Assembly: GCA_024403135.1 (NCBI GenBank)
Contig: JAKSSK010000002.1
Coordinates: 1 to 64,000 of the forward strand
DNA: 64,000 nt
Direction of reading: 5' to 3'
Source: Clostridia bacterium
GTDB taxonomy: Bacteria > Bacillota > Clostridia > Peptostreptococcales > Anaerovoracaceae
Position 1 is the stretch's first letter. Every line of letters begins with the position of its first letter. The notes beneath the pieces are model-generated. The model saw nothing but the letters and a program-made list of their open reading frames with translations, was not told the DNA's origin and searched no databases. The position numbers and the translations under genes are program-made. Positions 23,485 to 32,989 of the stretch are shown here, piece by piece.

Positions 23485-25782
23485 ATGAGGAAGATAATAT
23501 TAATATTTTTAACTTTTGTCCTTTCAGCTACCATAGCCTTTGCGGTGGAACCTACTGCTGGCTTTACCACCGACTACAGCAAGGACGGAAAGTTTTACCA
23601 TAATGAGATGTTCGATAATGCCATAGTGGTGCAAGGGGTTGACCTTTCCACTTGGCAAAACCAGATATCCGTTTCAACCTTTAAAAAGATGAAGGCCCAA
23701 GGGGTGGACTTCGTAATTCTTAGGCTTGGCTACACAGGCTCAGGAAACTTCAAGGCACAGCTAGATGACTGCTTTGAAGTGAACTACGCCAACGCCAAAG
23801 AGGCTGGCATGGAGGTAGGCGTTTACTACTACTCCCTAGCTACAATGAAGATGAAGCCAGAGCATCCAAACGATCCTAGAAAGCAGCAGAGCGCTCAGGA
23901 AGAAGCTCAGTTCGTGCTAGAGCACATAAAGGATAAGGATATTACTTATCCAATATTCCTAGACGTGGAAGATCCAAACCACATGGCAAGCCGCTCAAAG
24001 GTACAACTAGCCAATATCTGCAACACCTTCTGCAGCATCATCAAGGAAGCTAATGAGGAGTACGTTCCAGGTGTCTACGCTTCACTATCCTGGTTTAACA
24101 ACAAGATTGGAGATATTGATCCAAGCTACGTTAAGTGGGTAGCCCAGTACAACTACAGATGTCAGTACGAAGGCGAGTACATCATGTGGCAGTACGGCTC
24201 CACAGGAAAGGTTGAGGGCTTTGAAAAGAGGCTAGACGTAAACTACAGATATATTGACGATAGCGTTTCAAGTGGTAACTACTCCCTTTCAAAGGCAGAC
24301 GTTACCTTAAGCTACGAAGAGACAAACTACTCCGGTTCCCAGAAGAAGCCAGAGGTTACAGTAAGGCTTAAGGGAAAGGCCCTTACACCTGAGACAGACT
24401 ACCACCTGGCATACTACACAAATGTAAAAGCAGGAACAGCCTACGCCGTTATCACGGGTAAGGGCAAATACACAGATACAAAGATCACACCGTTTGTAAT
24501 CAACCCGACCCCGCTAGATGGATACGAGATCAGGGACATTGCAGACGTAACATATTCTGGAAAGTCAAAGGTTCCTACCGTCAAGGTTCACAAGATTGGT
24601 AAGGAGACAAACATTGCATCTTCCAACTACAAGGTTAGCTACAAGAACAATGTAAACGCTGGAACTGCAACCGTTACCGTAAAGGGTAAGGGAAACTATA
24701 CAGGAACATTAGAAAAAACATTTAAGATAAAGAAGCTTGCGCCTACCATCACGGCAAGCGATGCTACAAAGAGAGGAAGCATCACATTCAGCCTAAAGGC
24801 CCAGACAAACTCGGATGGAAAGCTAAAGTATGCTTCAAGCGATGAAACCGTGGCAACAGTTTCAGAGGATGGCAAGGTTACCACAAAGGGATTTGGCTCA
24901 TGCCAGATAACCATCACCTCACCTTCAACAAAGAACTGCAAGAAGGCTTCAGTAGATGTTACCGTTACAGTAACAGGCATAGTAAACGGCCTAGAAGCTA
25001 CAAATATTAAGGACACATCTTGCACTCTAAGCTGGGATAAGTTAAAGATGGCAAAGAAGTACAGCGTGTATAGATATAACCCTGAGACGGGAAAATACAA
25101 ACTTCTAAAGACCACTACAGCTACAAGTTATACAATGGAAGACCTTACTATGAATACCCAGTACAAGGTATATATCAAGGCCAAGGATGAAAAAGGTAGC
25201 TACGGCAAGAAGTGCGAGACCCTGCTACTAACCACCCTTCTTCCAACCATTAAGAACTTCAAGGCTACAGAGATAGTAGCTGATGGAGCTACTCTAACAT
25301 GGAAGAAAGTAGCTGGAGTTAGCCAGTACCAGGTACTAAAACTAAATCCAAAGACAAAGCTTTACGCAAACTACAAGAAGGTTAAGACAAATTCACTTCA
25401 GGTTAGCGGACTAGAACCTAACACCCAATACTCATTTAAGGTACGCTGCCTAGCAGATGATGTTAAGGGACCACTAACCAAGCTTACATTCACCACAGGC
25501 CAGATAAAGCCAGTGATAAAGCAAGTTAAGGTTGTTGATGGAATTCTTCAAGTTGAAATTGAGGATGGAAACATCAAAGACTTCGAGATAATGTTTGCAG
25601 ATAACGAAAAGTTTACAGCATCCGTAAAGAAGGTTGTAAAGGCTAAGAACAACAAGATAAGCATCGATGAACCTGAATGGGATGTAACATACATCAAGGT
25701 TAGAAGCTTTGTAAAAGGCGAAGATGGTGCCGTATACAGCAAGTGGAGTAAAGTCAAAAAATACGAGAAGCCCTTAGAATAG
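23485..25782 (+). CDS. Secreted GH25 lysozyme with Ig-like and FN3 repeats
   Basis: A 765-residue exported protein. Signal peptide 1-21 (ends AFA). The GH25 muramidase domain (about 48-265) shows VVQGVDLSTWQ, VDFVILRLGYTG, and the catalytic acidic pair in YPIFLDVEDP, ending with WQYGSTG. Then come two bacterial surface repeats with NVKAGTAYAVITGKGKYT and NVNAGTATVTVKGKGNYTG (about 275-415), a Big2-like Ig domain (SSDETVATVSEDGKVTTKG, about 420-500) and two or three FN3 domains (about 505-765). It would cut peptidoglycan glycan chains, in wall remodelling or against competitors. GGAG precedes the ATG, 0 bp after the PPC gene. Confidence 0.92.
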   Translation: MRKIILIFLTFVLSATIAFAVEPTAGFTTDYSKDGKFYHNEMFDNAIVVQGVDLSTWQNQISVSTFKKMKAQGVDFVILRLGYTGSGNFKAQLDDCFEVNYANAKEAGMEVGVYYYSLATMKMKPEHPNDPRKQQSAQEEAQFVLEHIKDKDITYPIFLDVEDPNHMASRSKVQLANICNTFCSIIKEANEEYVPGVYASLSWFNNKIGDIDPSYVKWVAQYNYRCQYEGEYIMWQYGSTGKVEGFEKRLDVNYRYIDDSVSSGNYSLSKADVTLSYEETNYSGSQKKPEVTVRLKGKALTPETDYHLAYYTNVKAGTAYAVITGKGKYTDTKITPFVINPTPLDGYEIRDIADVTYSGKSKVPTVKVHKIGKETNIASSNYKVSYKNNVNAGTATVTVKGKGNYTGTLEKTFKIKKLAPTITASDATKRGSITFSLKAQTNSDGKLKYASSDETVATVSEDGKVTTKGFGSCQITITSPSTKNCKKASVDVTVTVTGIVNGLEATNIKDTSCTLSWDKLKMAKKYSVYRYNPETGKYKLLKTTTATSYTMEDLTMNTQYKVYIKAKDEKGSYGKKCETLLLTTLLPTIKNFKATEIVADGATLTWKKVAGVSQYQVLKLNPKTKLYANYKKVKTNSLQVSGLEPNTQYSFKVRCLADDVKGPLTKLTFTTGQIKPVIKQVKVVDGILQVEIEDGNIKDFEIMFADNEKFTASVKKVVKAKNNKISIDEPEWDVTYIKVRSFVKGEDGAVYSKWSKVKKYEKPLE

Positions 25783-25792
25783 GGCTTCTTTT
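25766..25792 (+). terminator. Terminator after GH25 gene
   Basis: AGAAGCCCT-TAGAAT-AGGGCTTCT followed by TTT; shared between the GH25 gene and the convergent potD. Confidence 0.85.
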
Positions 25793-26843
25793 ATATTGCT
25801 TTAAATTTTTTCCAGTACCTAGAGTACATCTTTCTTGTGTCAGCATCCAGTGTAACCAAGGTTTCACATCTTTCCAAGGTTTCATCGCTAGGGAAAAGCA
25901 CTTCGTTGTTTAGGTACTCTTTATCCATCATGCTGTACATACCAGTGTTAGGAATTGCATAGGTTAGATACTCAAAATTTGCCAGGGCGTTTTCTGGTCG
26001 CAGCATGAAGTTTATGAACTTCTCAGCATACTCTTTGTTCTTTGTAGATTTGGTGATGGCCCAGCAGTCAGACCAAACCTCCGTACCCTCTTTTGGAATT
26101 ACGTAATTCATGTGGTCGTTACAGTCCTGCACATACAAAACTTCCCCAGAGGTTATTACCGCAATGTCTGCAGCATCCCCTATCATCAGGTCTCTAGTGG
26201 CATCATTGGCATATTTATATACCAAAGGTTTCTGGCTAATCAGTAGGTCCGTAGCCTTAGATACCTCTTCCTCACTTAAGGTGTTCTCAGAGCAGCCTAG
26301 TATTTTAAGAGGAATCATCATTGCATCACGAAGGGAGTCAAGCATGATGATCTGATTGGAATACTTTTCATTCCAAAGGTCCTTCCAGCTGGTTATCTCG
26401 CCTTTCTTAATGTGATCCGTGTTGTACAAAATGCCGTAGGTTCCCCAGGTATGAGGAACAGCGTACTGGTTACCTTCATCTATTGACTCAAGCATCTTTA
26501 GATTCTTCTCATCTATATACTTTAGGTTAGGTATGTTTTCTTTATTAACTTTTTGAATTAAGTCCTCAGCTATCAGCTGGCTTATCATGTACTCGGAGCA
26601 GCAGATCAGGTCGTAGTCTGCAGTGCCGTTCTTTATTACCGGGTACATTTCCTCGTTGGTATCAAAGGAGTCTAAAACTACCATGATACCAGTTTCATCC
26701 TCAAACTTGTACATAAGCTCAGGGTCAAAGTAGTCCCCAAAGCAGTACACGTGAAGTTCACCTATGTATTCAGATGCCCTTCCGCAGGACGAAAAGGATA
26801 GGGCCATGATGGCTATTAGGACAAAGCTAATTATCTTTTTCAT
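25791..26843 (-). CDS. potD: Spermidine/putrescine ABC transporter substrate-binding lipoprotein
   Basis: A 350-residue periplasmic-binding-protein-fold lipoprotein. The lipobox is LSFSSC at the end of a short signal (about 15-20). Matching PotD blocks are YCFGDYFDPELMYKFEDETGI, DLICCSEYMISQL, VPHTWGTYGILYN and a C-terminal KFINFMLRPENALANFEYLTYAIPN (aspartate and tryptophan residues line the polyamine site in PotD/F). It captures polyamines for the PotABC permease encoded just upstream. It overlaps potC by 4 bp and is last in the operon. Confidence 0.93.
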   Translation of the reverse strand: MKKIISFVLIAIMALSFSSCGRASEYIGELHVYCFGDYFDPELMYKFEDETGIMVVLDSFDTNEEMYPVIKNGTADYDLICCSEYMISQLIAEDLIQKVNKENIPNLKYIDEKNLKMLESIDEGNQYAVPHTWGTYGILYNTDHIKKGEITSWKDLWNEKYSNQIIMLDSLRDAMMIPLKILGCSENTLSEEEVSKATDLLISQKPLVYKYANDATRDLMIGDAADIAVITSGEVLYVQDCNDHMNYVIPKEGTEVWSDCWAITKSTKNKEYAEKFINFMLRPENALANFEYLTYAIPNTGMYSMMDKEYLNNEVLFPSDETLERCETLVTLDADTRKMYSRYWKKFKAI

Positions 26844-27610
26844 CTATTCTTCCTATTAGAAATTATGTTTGCTGTCACTAGAATTATTAGTACCAGCACG
26901 AATATTACAGTGGATAAGGCGTAAAGAGTCGGTCTAACCCCTACCTTAACTTGGCTGTAGATTAAAGTGGATATGGTATTTATGCCTGCGCCCCTTGTAA
27001 AGTGGGTTACTACGAAGTCGTCCACCGACATGGTGAAGGCAAGTAGAAAGCCCGATACCACTCCTGGCATAAGGTCAGGAAGCATTACCTTGAAGAAGGC
27101 GTAAGGCTTTGATGCTCCTAGATCCAGTGCCGCCTCGTAGGTGCTGCTTGAAAGCTGCCTATACTTGGGCAGTATGGAAAGTATCACGTACGGTATGCAG
27201 AATGTGATGTGTGAAAACAGCACTGTCTCATACTTTAAGGATATTCCAAACATCAGGAAGGTAAGCATCAGGGAAATACCTATTACTATGTCCGCATTAA
27301 GAAGCGGAATATTGTTTAGTCCAAGCATGATGTTCTTTGACCTATTTGACATGGCCTGAATGCCAATGCAGGCAAGTAGACCAATGATGGTCGCAACTAC
27401 CGCAGCGGTTATGGCTATCATGAAGGTGTTGTAAAGAGCATCGACTATCATGCGGCTCTTGAACATTTCCTCGTACCAGTGAAGGGAAAAGCCTGTCCAT
27501 GCTGCCATGGATCTTCCCTCGTTAAAGGATAGGACCATTAAAGTTCCTATTGGAAGGTATAGGAAAAGAAGGACTAAGCCAATATATATTCCTTTTAATC
27601 CTTTTCTCAT
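26840..27610 (-). CDS. potC: Polyamine ABC transporter permease PotC
   Basis: A 256-residue inner-membrane permease with six predicted segments. It has the MetI-type EAA loop: STYEAALDLGASKPYAFFKVMLPDLMPGVVSGFLLAFTMSVDDFV (about 150-195), whose SVDDFV ending is typical of PotC. It pairs with PotB to form the pore of the spermidine/putrescine importer. Overlaps of 4 bp on both sides show translational coupling within the operon. Confidence 0.95.
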   Translation of the reverse strand: MRKGLKGIYIGLVLLFLYLPIGTLMVLSFNEGRSMAAWTGFSLHWYEEMFKSRMIVDALYNTFMIAITAAVVATIIGLLACIGIQAMSNRSKNIMLGLNNIPLLNADIVIGISLMLTFLMFGISLKYETVLFSHITFCIPYVILSILPKYRQLSSSTYEAALDLGASKPYAFFKVMLPDLMPGVVSGFLLAFTMSVDDFVVTHFTRGAGINTISTLIYSQVKVGVRPTLYALSTVIFVLVLIILVTANIISNRKNR

Positions 27611-28422
27611 AATAGGCCTCCTTCCCCGTTCTTATCGAACTTGGCTATAAAGGCCATACTGATAACTATGAATATCATCATGACTAGGGATAGGCCCGCA
27701 CCAAGGTTCCAGTTGTTGGTTACGGTGAATTCCTGCTCGATAATATTGCCTATTAAATTGATCTTTCCTCCGCCTAGCATGTTGGAAATTACAAAGGTTG
27801 TAAGGGATGGTACGAATACCATGGTTACACCAGAAACTATTCCAGGCACGCTAAGAGGAAGGATTACCTTGCTTAGAACCTTTAGCTTCGAAGCTCCCAG
27901 GTCGTAAGCCGCCTCTATCACGCTTTTATCCATCTTAGAAAGCACGTTATATATTGGAAGCACCATAAACGGTAGGAAGTCGTAGACCATGCCTAGCACT
28001 ACCGCATACGGTGTGTTCATTATCTCCACAAATGGTATTCCCATGAAGTCCATCAGGCTGTTGAACAGGCCATTTCTTTCAAGCATGGTCTGCCAAGCCA
28101 TAGTCCTCAGTAGGAAGTTCATCCACATAGGGATGATGAATATGAAGATTATGAAGCCCTTTTCTCCCAGCTTGCTATCCCTTAGAATCAGGCCTAAAGG
28201 ATAGGCTATTAGAAAGCATATTATGGTACTTACTGCAGCAAGAATCAGTGAAAGCTCCAGGGCCTTCAGGTGGTCTGGCTCAAATATGGCTAGCAGGTTT
28301 TCAAAGGTGAAGCCTCCCAGCTCATCTGTAAGTCCATAATATCCAATAGCGCACAGCGGTATGATGGTTCCAATTAGGATCATTACCATGAAAGGCGATG
28401 CTAACAGTTTTCTTTTATACAT
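27607..28422 (-). CDS. potB: Polyamine ABC transporter permease PotB
   Basis: A 271-residue permease with six membrane segments. EAA loop: [44 protein letters not shown] (about 170-212), ending in the PotB-type [10 protein letters not shown]. PotB and PotC form the heterodimeric channel driven by PotA. It starts 8 bp inside the end of potA and overlaps potC by 4 bp. Confidence 0.95.
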   Translation of the reverse strand: MYKRKLLASPFMVMILIGTIIPLCAIGYYGLTDELGGFTFENLLAIFEPDHLKALELSLILAAVSTIICFLIAYPLGLILRDSKLGEKGFIIFIFIIPMWMNFLLRTMAWQTMLERNGLFNSLMDFMGIPFVEIMNTPYAVVLGMVYDFLPFMVLPIYNVLSKMDKSVIEAAYDLGASKLKVLSKVILPLSVPGIVSGVTMVFVPSLTTFVISNMLGGGKINLIGNIIEQEFTVTNNWNLGAGLSLVMMIFIVISMAFIAKFDKNGEGGLL

Positions 28423-29488
28423 CTAGCGCTATTGCCTCCTCGTCGTGGGACTTAGGTTTATGCATTATCTGAATGTTATCTGGGTCCACCCTCATGCTAA
28501 CCTTACTTCCTACAGGAAAGCTCTTTGTTGACTGAACTAGCCACTCAAAGCCACCTGCTAAAACTTCCATCTCGTAGTGAACCCCGATGAATACGTTGTG
28601 AATTACCTCTCCATCCATGATGCCCTTTCCAGGCTTTGAAAGAATGATGTCCTCAGGCCTAATTACAACGTCAACAGGTTTGTTCTTTCCGAAGCCCTCA
28701 TCGACACAGTCGAAGATGGTGCCGCAGATCTTTACAACCCTATCCTGCACCATGATGCCGTCTACTATGTTGCTATCTCCGATGAAGTCAGCAACAAAGG
28801 CGTTTTCAGGCTCGTTATATATCTCCTCAGGAGAACCCATCTGCTGTATACGTCCGTCGTTCATTACAACTACCTTGTCGGACATGGTCAGGGCTTCTTC
28901 CTGGTCGTGGGTAACATATATGAAGGTGATGCCTAGCTCGTTCTTTAGGCGAATAAGCTCGTACTGCATCTCCTGTCTAAGCTTTAGATCAAGTGCCCCA
29001 AGAGGCTCGTCAAGAAGCAGCACCTTTGGCTCGTTAACTATGGCTCTTGCCATTGCTATACGCTGCTGCTGGCCTCCTGAAAGGGAGTCAATCTTTCGCT
29101 TCTCGTAGCCTTCCAGGTTTACAAGCTTAAGGGCGTACTTCACCTTGTCCTTGATGTACGCGTCGCTCTTCTTGCTCACCTTTAGTCCAAAGGCGATGTT
29201 CTCCTCTATGGACATGTGTGGGAAAAGGGCATACTTTTGAAACACCGTGTTTATGTGCCTCTTGTTAGGCGGAACCTGGGTGATGTCCCTTCCTTCGAAG
29301 ATCACCTTTCCGCTATCTGGGGTTTCAAAGCCTCCAACTATTCGAAGTGTTGTAGTCTTTCCGCAGCCCGATGGGCCAAGAAGAGTGATGAACTCGTTTT
29401 CATTTACTGTTAAGTTGAAATTATCTAAAACCAGATTGTCTCCAAATGCCTTGGAGATGTTCTCCAGTCTAATTAGCTCCTTTGCCAT
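28415..29488 (-). CDS. potA: Polyamine ABC transporter ATP-binding protein PotA
   Basis: A 357-residue ATPase: Walker [10 protein letters not shown] (about 38-46), Q-loop region, signature LSGGQQQR (about 136-143), Walker [13 protein letters not shown], and H-loop THD. A C-terminal TOBE/OB-like regulatory domain (about 240-350) contains [10 protein letters not shown]. It powers polyamine import by PotBC. GAGGA precedes the ATG; it follows the XRE-cupin gene by 11 bp, so the regulator heads the operon. Confidence 0.96.
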   Translation of the reverse strand: MAKELIRLENISKAFGDNLVLDNFNLTVNENEFITLLGPSGCGKTTTLRIVGGFETPDSGKVIFEGRDITQVPPNKRHINTVFQKYALFPHMSIEENIAFGLKVSKKSDAYIKDKVKYALKLVNLEGYEKRKIDSLSGGQQQRIAMARAIVNEPKVLLLDEPLGALDLKLRQEMQYELIRLKNELGITFIYVTHDQEEALTMSDKVVVMNDGRIQQMGSPEEIYNEPENAFVADFIGDSNIVDGIMVQDRVVKICGTIFDCVDEGFGKNKPVDVVIRPEDIILSKPGKGIMDGEVIHNVFIGVHYEMEVLAGGFEWLVQSTKSFPVGSKVSMRVDPDNIQIMHKPKSHDEEAIALDV

Positions 29489-29499
29489 TTCGTCCTCCT

Positions 29500-30036
29500 C
29501 TAAAAGCTTGGTGGAGTGCTAACCCATATTATTTCAGCCCCTGTCTTTGAGAAGATGTAGTGGGACTTGTCTGGTGTGTAGTAGAATGAATCACCGGCCT
29601 TAGCCTGGTACTTTTCCTTACCTAATACGATGGTAATCTTTCCCTTAAGAACGTATCCGAATTCTTCCCCCTCGTGAGGATTGTCTGGATAGGTCCTTCC
29701 ACCTGCTTCAAGCTTTAGGCGAATAGGCTCCATCATGTTCTTTTGAGCGTTAGGAATAATCCACTCTATTGTATTTTGGCTTTCTGCATCTACCTTTTCG
29801 AAGTAGTCCTGGTCTGTAAAGACTATCTGCTCGTGCTCCTTCTCCTCTAGGAAGAATTCGCTTACGGTAGTTCCTAGGCACTGCAGTATGTCTTCAAGGG
29901 TTGAAATTGATGGAGATGTCAGGTCTCTCTCAAGCTGTGAAATGAAGCCCTTGGAAAGCTCTGATCTATCCGCCAGTTCCTCCTGTGTTAAGCCATTTAA
30001 AGTTCTAAGTTCCTTTATCTTACTTCCAATATCCAT
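29500..30036 (-). CDS. XRE-cupin transcriptional regulator of the pot operon
   Basis: A 178-residue PuuR-like regulator: an N-terminal Cro/CI-type HTH (about 7-60; [28 protein letters not shown]) and a C-terminal cupin domain (about 105-175; [21 protein letters not shown] with the metal-binding H and E, then [15 protein letters not shown]). Such proteins sense small molecules in the cupin, often polyamines when next to pot genes. Being first in the potABCD operon, it most likely autoregulates polyamine uptake. AAAGGA precedes the start. The upstream region has a TTTAGTATTTCTAAACAAG stretch (about 30069-30087) with inverted TTTAG/CTAAA arms that could be its operator. Confidence 0.9.
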   Translation of the reverse strand: MDIGSKIKELRTLNGLTQEELADRSELSKGFISQLERDLTSPSISTLEDILQCLGTTVSEFFLEEKEHEQIVFTDQDYFEKVDAESQNTIEWIIPNAQKNMMEPIRLKLEAGGRTYPDNPHEGEEFGYVLKGKITIVLGKEKYQAKAGDSFYYTPDKSHYIFSKTGAEIIWVSTPPSF

Positions 30037-30068
30037 ATGTGAATTAATCCTTTCTTAAACTTCTTGTT

Positions 30069-30084
30069 TAGTATTTCTAAACAA
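30069..30084. promoter_or_regulatory. Candidate operator upstream of pot regulator
   Basis: TTTAGTATTTCTAAAC has inverted arms (GTTTAG / CTAAAC, 30067-30084) and a related half-site GTTTA about 10 bp on either side. It lies about 35 bp before the XRE-cupin start, where the promoter must be. Binding by the regulator is inferred. Confidence 0.4.
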
Positions 30085-30130
30085 GGGACGTGTTTAATTA
30101 TACTAAATTTTATGTTTACAGTCAATATGT

Positions 30131-30356
30131 TTGCGTTGCAAGATTTTGTGGTGTGTTTCATAAAAACGTGTGCTTCAAATCTACGTTTTGACGGGTATTT
30201 TCTGAGGGGTTTTCAAAAACTCGTCTGGATTTAGAAAATATGCCATATTTTTAGTCTTCCAAACGCGTTTTTGAAAATGTGGAAAGGTAAACACGTAGAA
30301 ACGTTGGATTAGAACATAGGAATTTTCAATTCAGCCGTAGAAACCTTGCGGCGCAA
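30131..30356. repeat. 226-bp palindromic intergenic element, copy 2
   Basis: Same length and orientation as the copy at 1130-1355 and clearly homologous over its whole length. The best conserved parts are the left end TTGCGTTGCA, GTTTCATAAAAACG, the inner arms TTTTCAAAAACTCGTCTG and ACGCGTTTTTGAAAATGTGG, and the central AAAATATGCCATATTTTT. The terminal arms differ by compensating changes (right end TGCGGCGCAA against left TTGCGTTGCA is only partly complementary). No ORF. It lies between the terminator of the ECF S-component gene and the promoter of the XRE-cupin gene. Confidence 0.85.
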
Positions 30357-30362
30357 TAAAAA

Positions 30363-30384
30363 ATGTAGGCCAAATGGCCTACAT
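30363..30384 (-). terminator. Terminator of the cobalamin ECF operon
   Basis: ATGTAGGCC-AAAT-GGCCTACAT followed by TTTTT on the minus strand; overlaps the stop region of the S-component gene. Confidence 0.85.
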
Positions 30385-31311
30385 ATATATTCCGTATTTA
30401 ATTTTAACCCTCTCTATCTTCCTTATCATTGGATTTCCCACTATGAACATACATATTGAGGCTAATACCGCGTGGGTTAAGTCGTATGGGAAGCCTGAGA
30501 TGTACAGGGCTCTAATGGTGTTAAAGCTTAGGTCATAGCCGCCAGGTATTCCGCTGGAATAGATCAGCATTGCGAAGTTCATAATTCCCCCATAGATGAT
30601 CATGGTTCCTAAGAAGCAGAACACCGTAAGGGTTATGTCGTCGCATGGCAGCCTCTTCCTCTGGAGAAGGGCTCCAAGAAGTATGCCTATAGCTCCTGCC
30701 AGGTATACCCTCCAGCCTAGGAAGGTTCCATCATCTCCTGGCACGAATAGGTATGTTATATATGCTAACGCTTCCACGAAGATTACCGCTACGATTGGGC
30801 CAAACACTGCCTTGAAGGTTCTAGACTTTGCCATCTCTGTCTTGGTCTTTACTCCTAGCTTTAGCATGTCCTTGCTTATCTTGTTAAAGCACATTCCTGC
30901 TAAGAAGCCCAGCAGACCCCAGCAAAACATCTGCCACGGTGTCCAAGGTCCCTGCCCTTCGTAGAAGTTTAAGATGAACCTGGAGATTGAGCCTACCAGG
31001 AATCCCGCTTCAGGTCCTAGGGCTACCCCTGACACTATTACCAGTGCTGTACCTATCTGTATACCTCCAAACATCCTCATCAGAAGATGGCTGACTATGG
31101 TGATTGCAGATATGGTAGCTATAATTACTATCTCTCTAGCCTTTGGCTTTCTCTTTTCAAATACCATGAAGAAAGGAACCATGGCGTAGATAACTACAAG
31201 AAGGCTCACTATCATGTACTTGGCGTTGTCAATAAACAACACGCTTGCAGCAAGAGTAAGCGGCATTAGCACCCATACTATTAAGTTTGAAGCTAACTTT
31301 CTACTCATCAA
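30379..31311 (-). CDS. ECF transporter S component (predicted cobalamin specificity)
   Basis: A 310-residue membrane protein with about eight hydrophobic segments. Features typical of ECF substrate-binding (S) subunits are the short repeated transmembrane blocks, GIQIGTALVIVSGVALGPEAGFLVGSISRF (A-x-x-G-rich), and YEGQGPWTPWQMFCWGLLGFLAG. It is the last gene of an operon with EcfT and EcfA and would bind the vitamin within the membrane. Its operon begins with a cobalamin riboswitch, so B12 or a precursor is the expected substrate. It overlaps the ATPase gene by 11 bp with GGAGG upstream. Longer than the usual ~200 residues of S subunits. Confidence 0.82.
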   Translation of the reverse strand: MMSRKLASNLIVWVLMPLTLAASVLFIDNAKYMIVSLLVVIYAMVPFFMVFEKRKPKAREIVIIATISAITIVSHLLMRMFGGIQIGTALVIVSGVALGPEAGFLVGSISRFILNFYEGQGPWTPWQMFCWGLLGFLAGMCFNKISKDMLKLGVKTKTEMAKSRTFKAVFGPIVAVIFVEALAYITYLFVPGDDGTFLGWRVYLAGAIGILLGALLQRKRLPCDDITLTVFCFLGTMIIYGGIMNFAMLIYSSGIPGGYDLSFNTIRALYISGFPYDLTHAVLASICMFIVGNPMIRKIERVKIKYGIYM

Positions 31312-32989
31312 GTGCCTCCACTACATCATCCCATGTTACAGCGCTTGGAAGCCACTTTCTAGCCATTCTGTTGGCGCTAGTCGTATAGAAGCTGTTTCCT
31401 GCGAAGAATGGCTTAGGTCTTCCAATAGATGCTACCTCTCCATCGAAGAACATGGCACATCTAGTTGCGTATTCTGCGCAGAACTCAATATCGTGGCTGA
31501 CCATGAAGATGGTCACATCCCTATCCTGTAACTTTTTCAATATTTCAGCTAAGGTTATCTTGAAGAATGGATCAAGTCCCTTGGTTGGCTCGTCAAGTAA
31601 AAGGACCTTCGGGTTAAGAAGGAGAATCTTGCCTAGGGCAAGTCTCTGCTGCTCACCTCCAGATAGATCGTAAGGGTGGCTTTCCCTTAGGTGCTCTATC
31701 TCCATAAGCTTCAGCATCTCGTTAACCTTTTCTTCCTTTTCAGCGTCTGTATAATCCAAGTAGTAGATGGCTTCTAAAAGCTCATCCTCTACGCATATTT
31801 CTGTAAAAAGTGCCTGTGGATTCTGAGGTACCATAGCAATATGTCCCTTGAAAAGCTCCTGCATATTGCCTTTCTTTACCTGTATTCCATCCACAGTGAT
31901 TGTGCCTTCCTGCGGGGTGCAAATACCTGCAACTGTCTTCAAGGTTGTGCTCTTTCCTGCGCCGTTACCTCCAAGCAGGCAGAATAGCTCCCCTCTCATA
32001 ACCTTTAGGTTAAGGCCTCTAAGGATTGGTTCCTTACCTCTTTCGTAGGTGAACCAAACTTCCTTCATATCTAAAGCTACCTCGCCCTTTACCTCTTCCT
32101 CTTCAAAGGTTACAGGGCCAAGTCCTCTATCTCCTAGGATTTCCTCTAGCCACAGTCTACCGTCTCTAATGGTAAGTGGCGCGTACTCTTCATTACCCTG
32201 CATGTATGGCTTCACTCCCTTTTTCCTTGAAGCTGAATATATCTTCATAACTGCAGGTAGTCCGTAGAACATTGGGTGCGGACCCTTAGCTAGGAAGTTA
32301 CCGATGGTCCAAGGGCTATCGAAGGCAATTACCTTTCCCTCATCCATTACCATAACCTTGTCTGCCATGGTGAAAAGTTCTTCCAGTCTGTGCTCAGAGA
32401 TGATTACTGTTACTCCAAGCTCCCTGTTTATTCTGTATACCACCTTTAAGAACTCTGAGGCTGCTATTGGGTCTAACTGGCTTGTAGGCTCATCTAGGAT
32501 AAGCACCTTTGGCTGCATTGCCATTACTGAAGCCAGGTTAAGAAGCTGCTTTTGGCCTCCTGAAAGCTGTGATACATCCTTTCTAAACCATGTCTGGATA
32601 TCGAAGAAGTTGGCCATCTCTGCCACCCTCCTCTTAATTGCCTGGTTGTCTAATCCAAGGGATTCTAGGCCAAAGGCTAGTTCGTGCCATACCTTGTCTG
32701 TAACCAGCTGGTTATCTGGATTTTGCTGTACGAAACCGATCTGGGCTGTGCTAAGTGCATCGTCTAAATCCTCAACCTTTGTTCCTTCATACAGCACCTC
32801 ACCTTCCCTATCTCCGAAAGGTGCTAGGTTCTTTTTTAACTGGCGAAGAAGAGTACTCTTTCCGCATCCGGACTTTCCGCAGATAACGACGAAGTCTGAT
32901 TCTTCCACCACAAAATTGACCCCATCTAGGGCCTTCTTCTTACCGCCTGGGTATGTGAAGCTTAAATCTTTGACATCAATCGTTGCCAT
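31301..32989 (-). CDS. ECF transporter ATPase, two fused EcfA domains
   Basis: About 562 residues containing two complete ABC ATPase domains. Domain 1 (about 5-235): Walker A GKSGCGKST, signature LSGGQKQ, Walker B VLILDEPTSQLD, with SEHRLEEL as the H-loop. Domain 2 (about 300-545): GGNGAGKST, LSGGEQQR, VLLLDEPTKGLD and SHDIEF. It is equivalent to an EcfA1-EcfA2 heterodimer in one chain. It energises vitamin uptake with EcfT and the S component. The frame opens at 33046, but AGGAGAG lies before the ATG at 32989, where the domain begins. It overlaps ecfT by 28 bp. Confidence 0.93.
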   Translation of the reverse strand: MATIDVKDLSFTYPGGKKKALDGVNFVVEESDFVVICGKSGCGKSTLLRQLKKNLAPFGDREGEVLYEGTKVEDLDDALSTAQIGFVQQNPDNQLVTDKVWHELAFGLESLGLDNQAIKRRVAEMANFFDIQTWFRKDVSQLSGGQKQLLNLASVMAMQPKVLILDEPTSQLDPIAASEFLKVVYRINRELGVTVIISEHRLEELFTMADKVMVMDEGKVIAFDSPWTIGNFLAKGPHPMFYGLPAVMKIYSASRKKGVKPYMQGNEEYAPLTIRDGRLWLEEILGDRGLGPVTFEEEEVKGEVALDMKEVWFTYERGKEPILRGLNLKVMRGELFCLLGGNGAGKSTTLKTVAGICTPQEGTITVDGIQVKKGNMQELFKGHIAMVPQNPQALFTEICVEDELLEAIYYLDYTDAEKEEKVNEMLKLMEIEHLRESHPYDLSGGEQQRLALGKILLLNPKVLLLDEPTKGLDPFFKITLAEILKKLQDRDVTIFMVSHDIEFCAEYATRCAMFFDGEVASIGRPKPFFAGNSFYTTSANRMARKWLPSAVTWDDVVEALDE

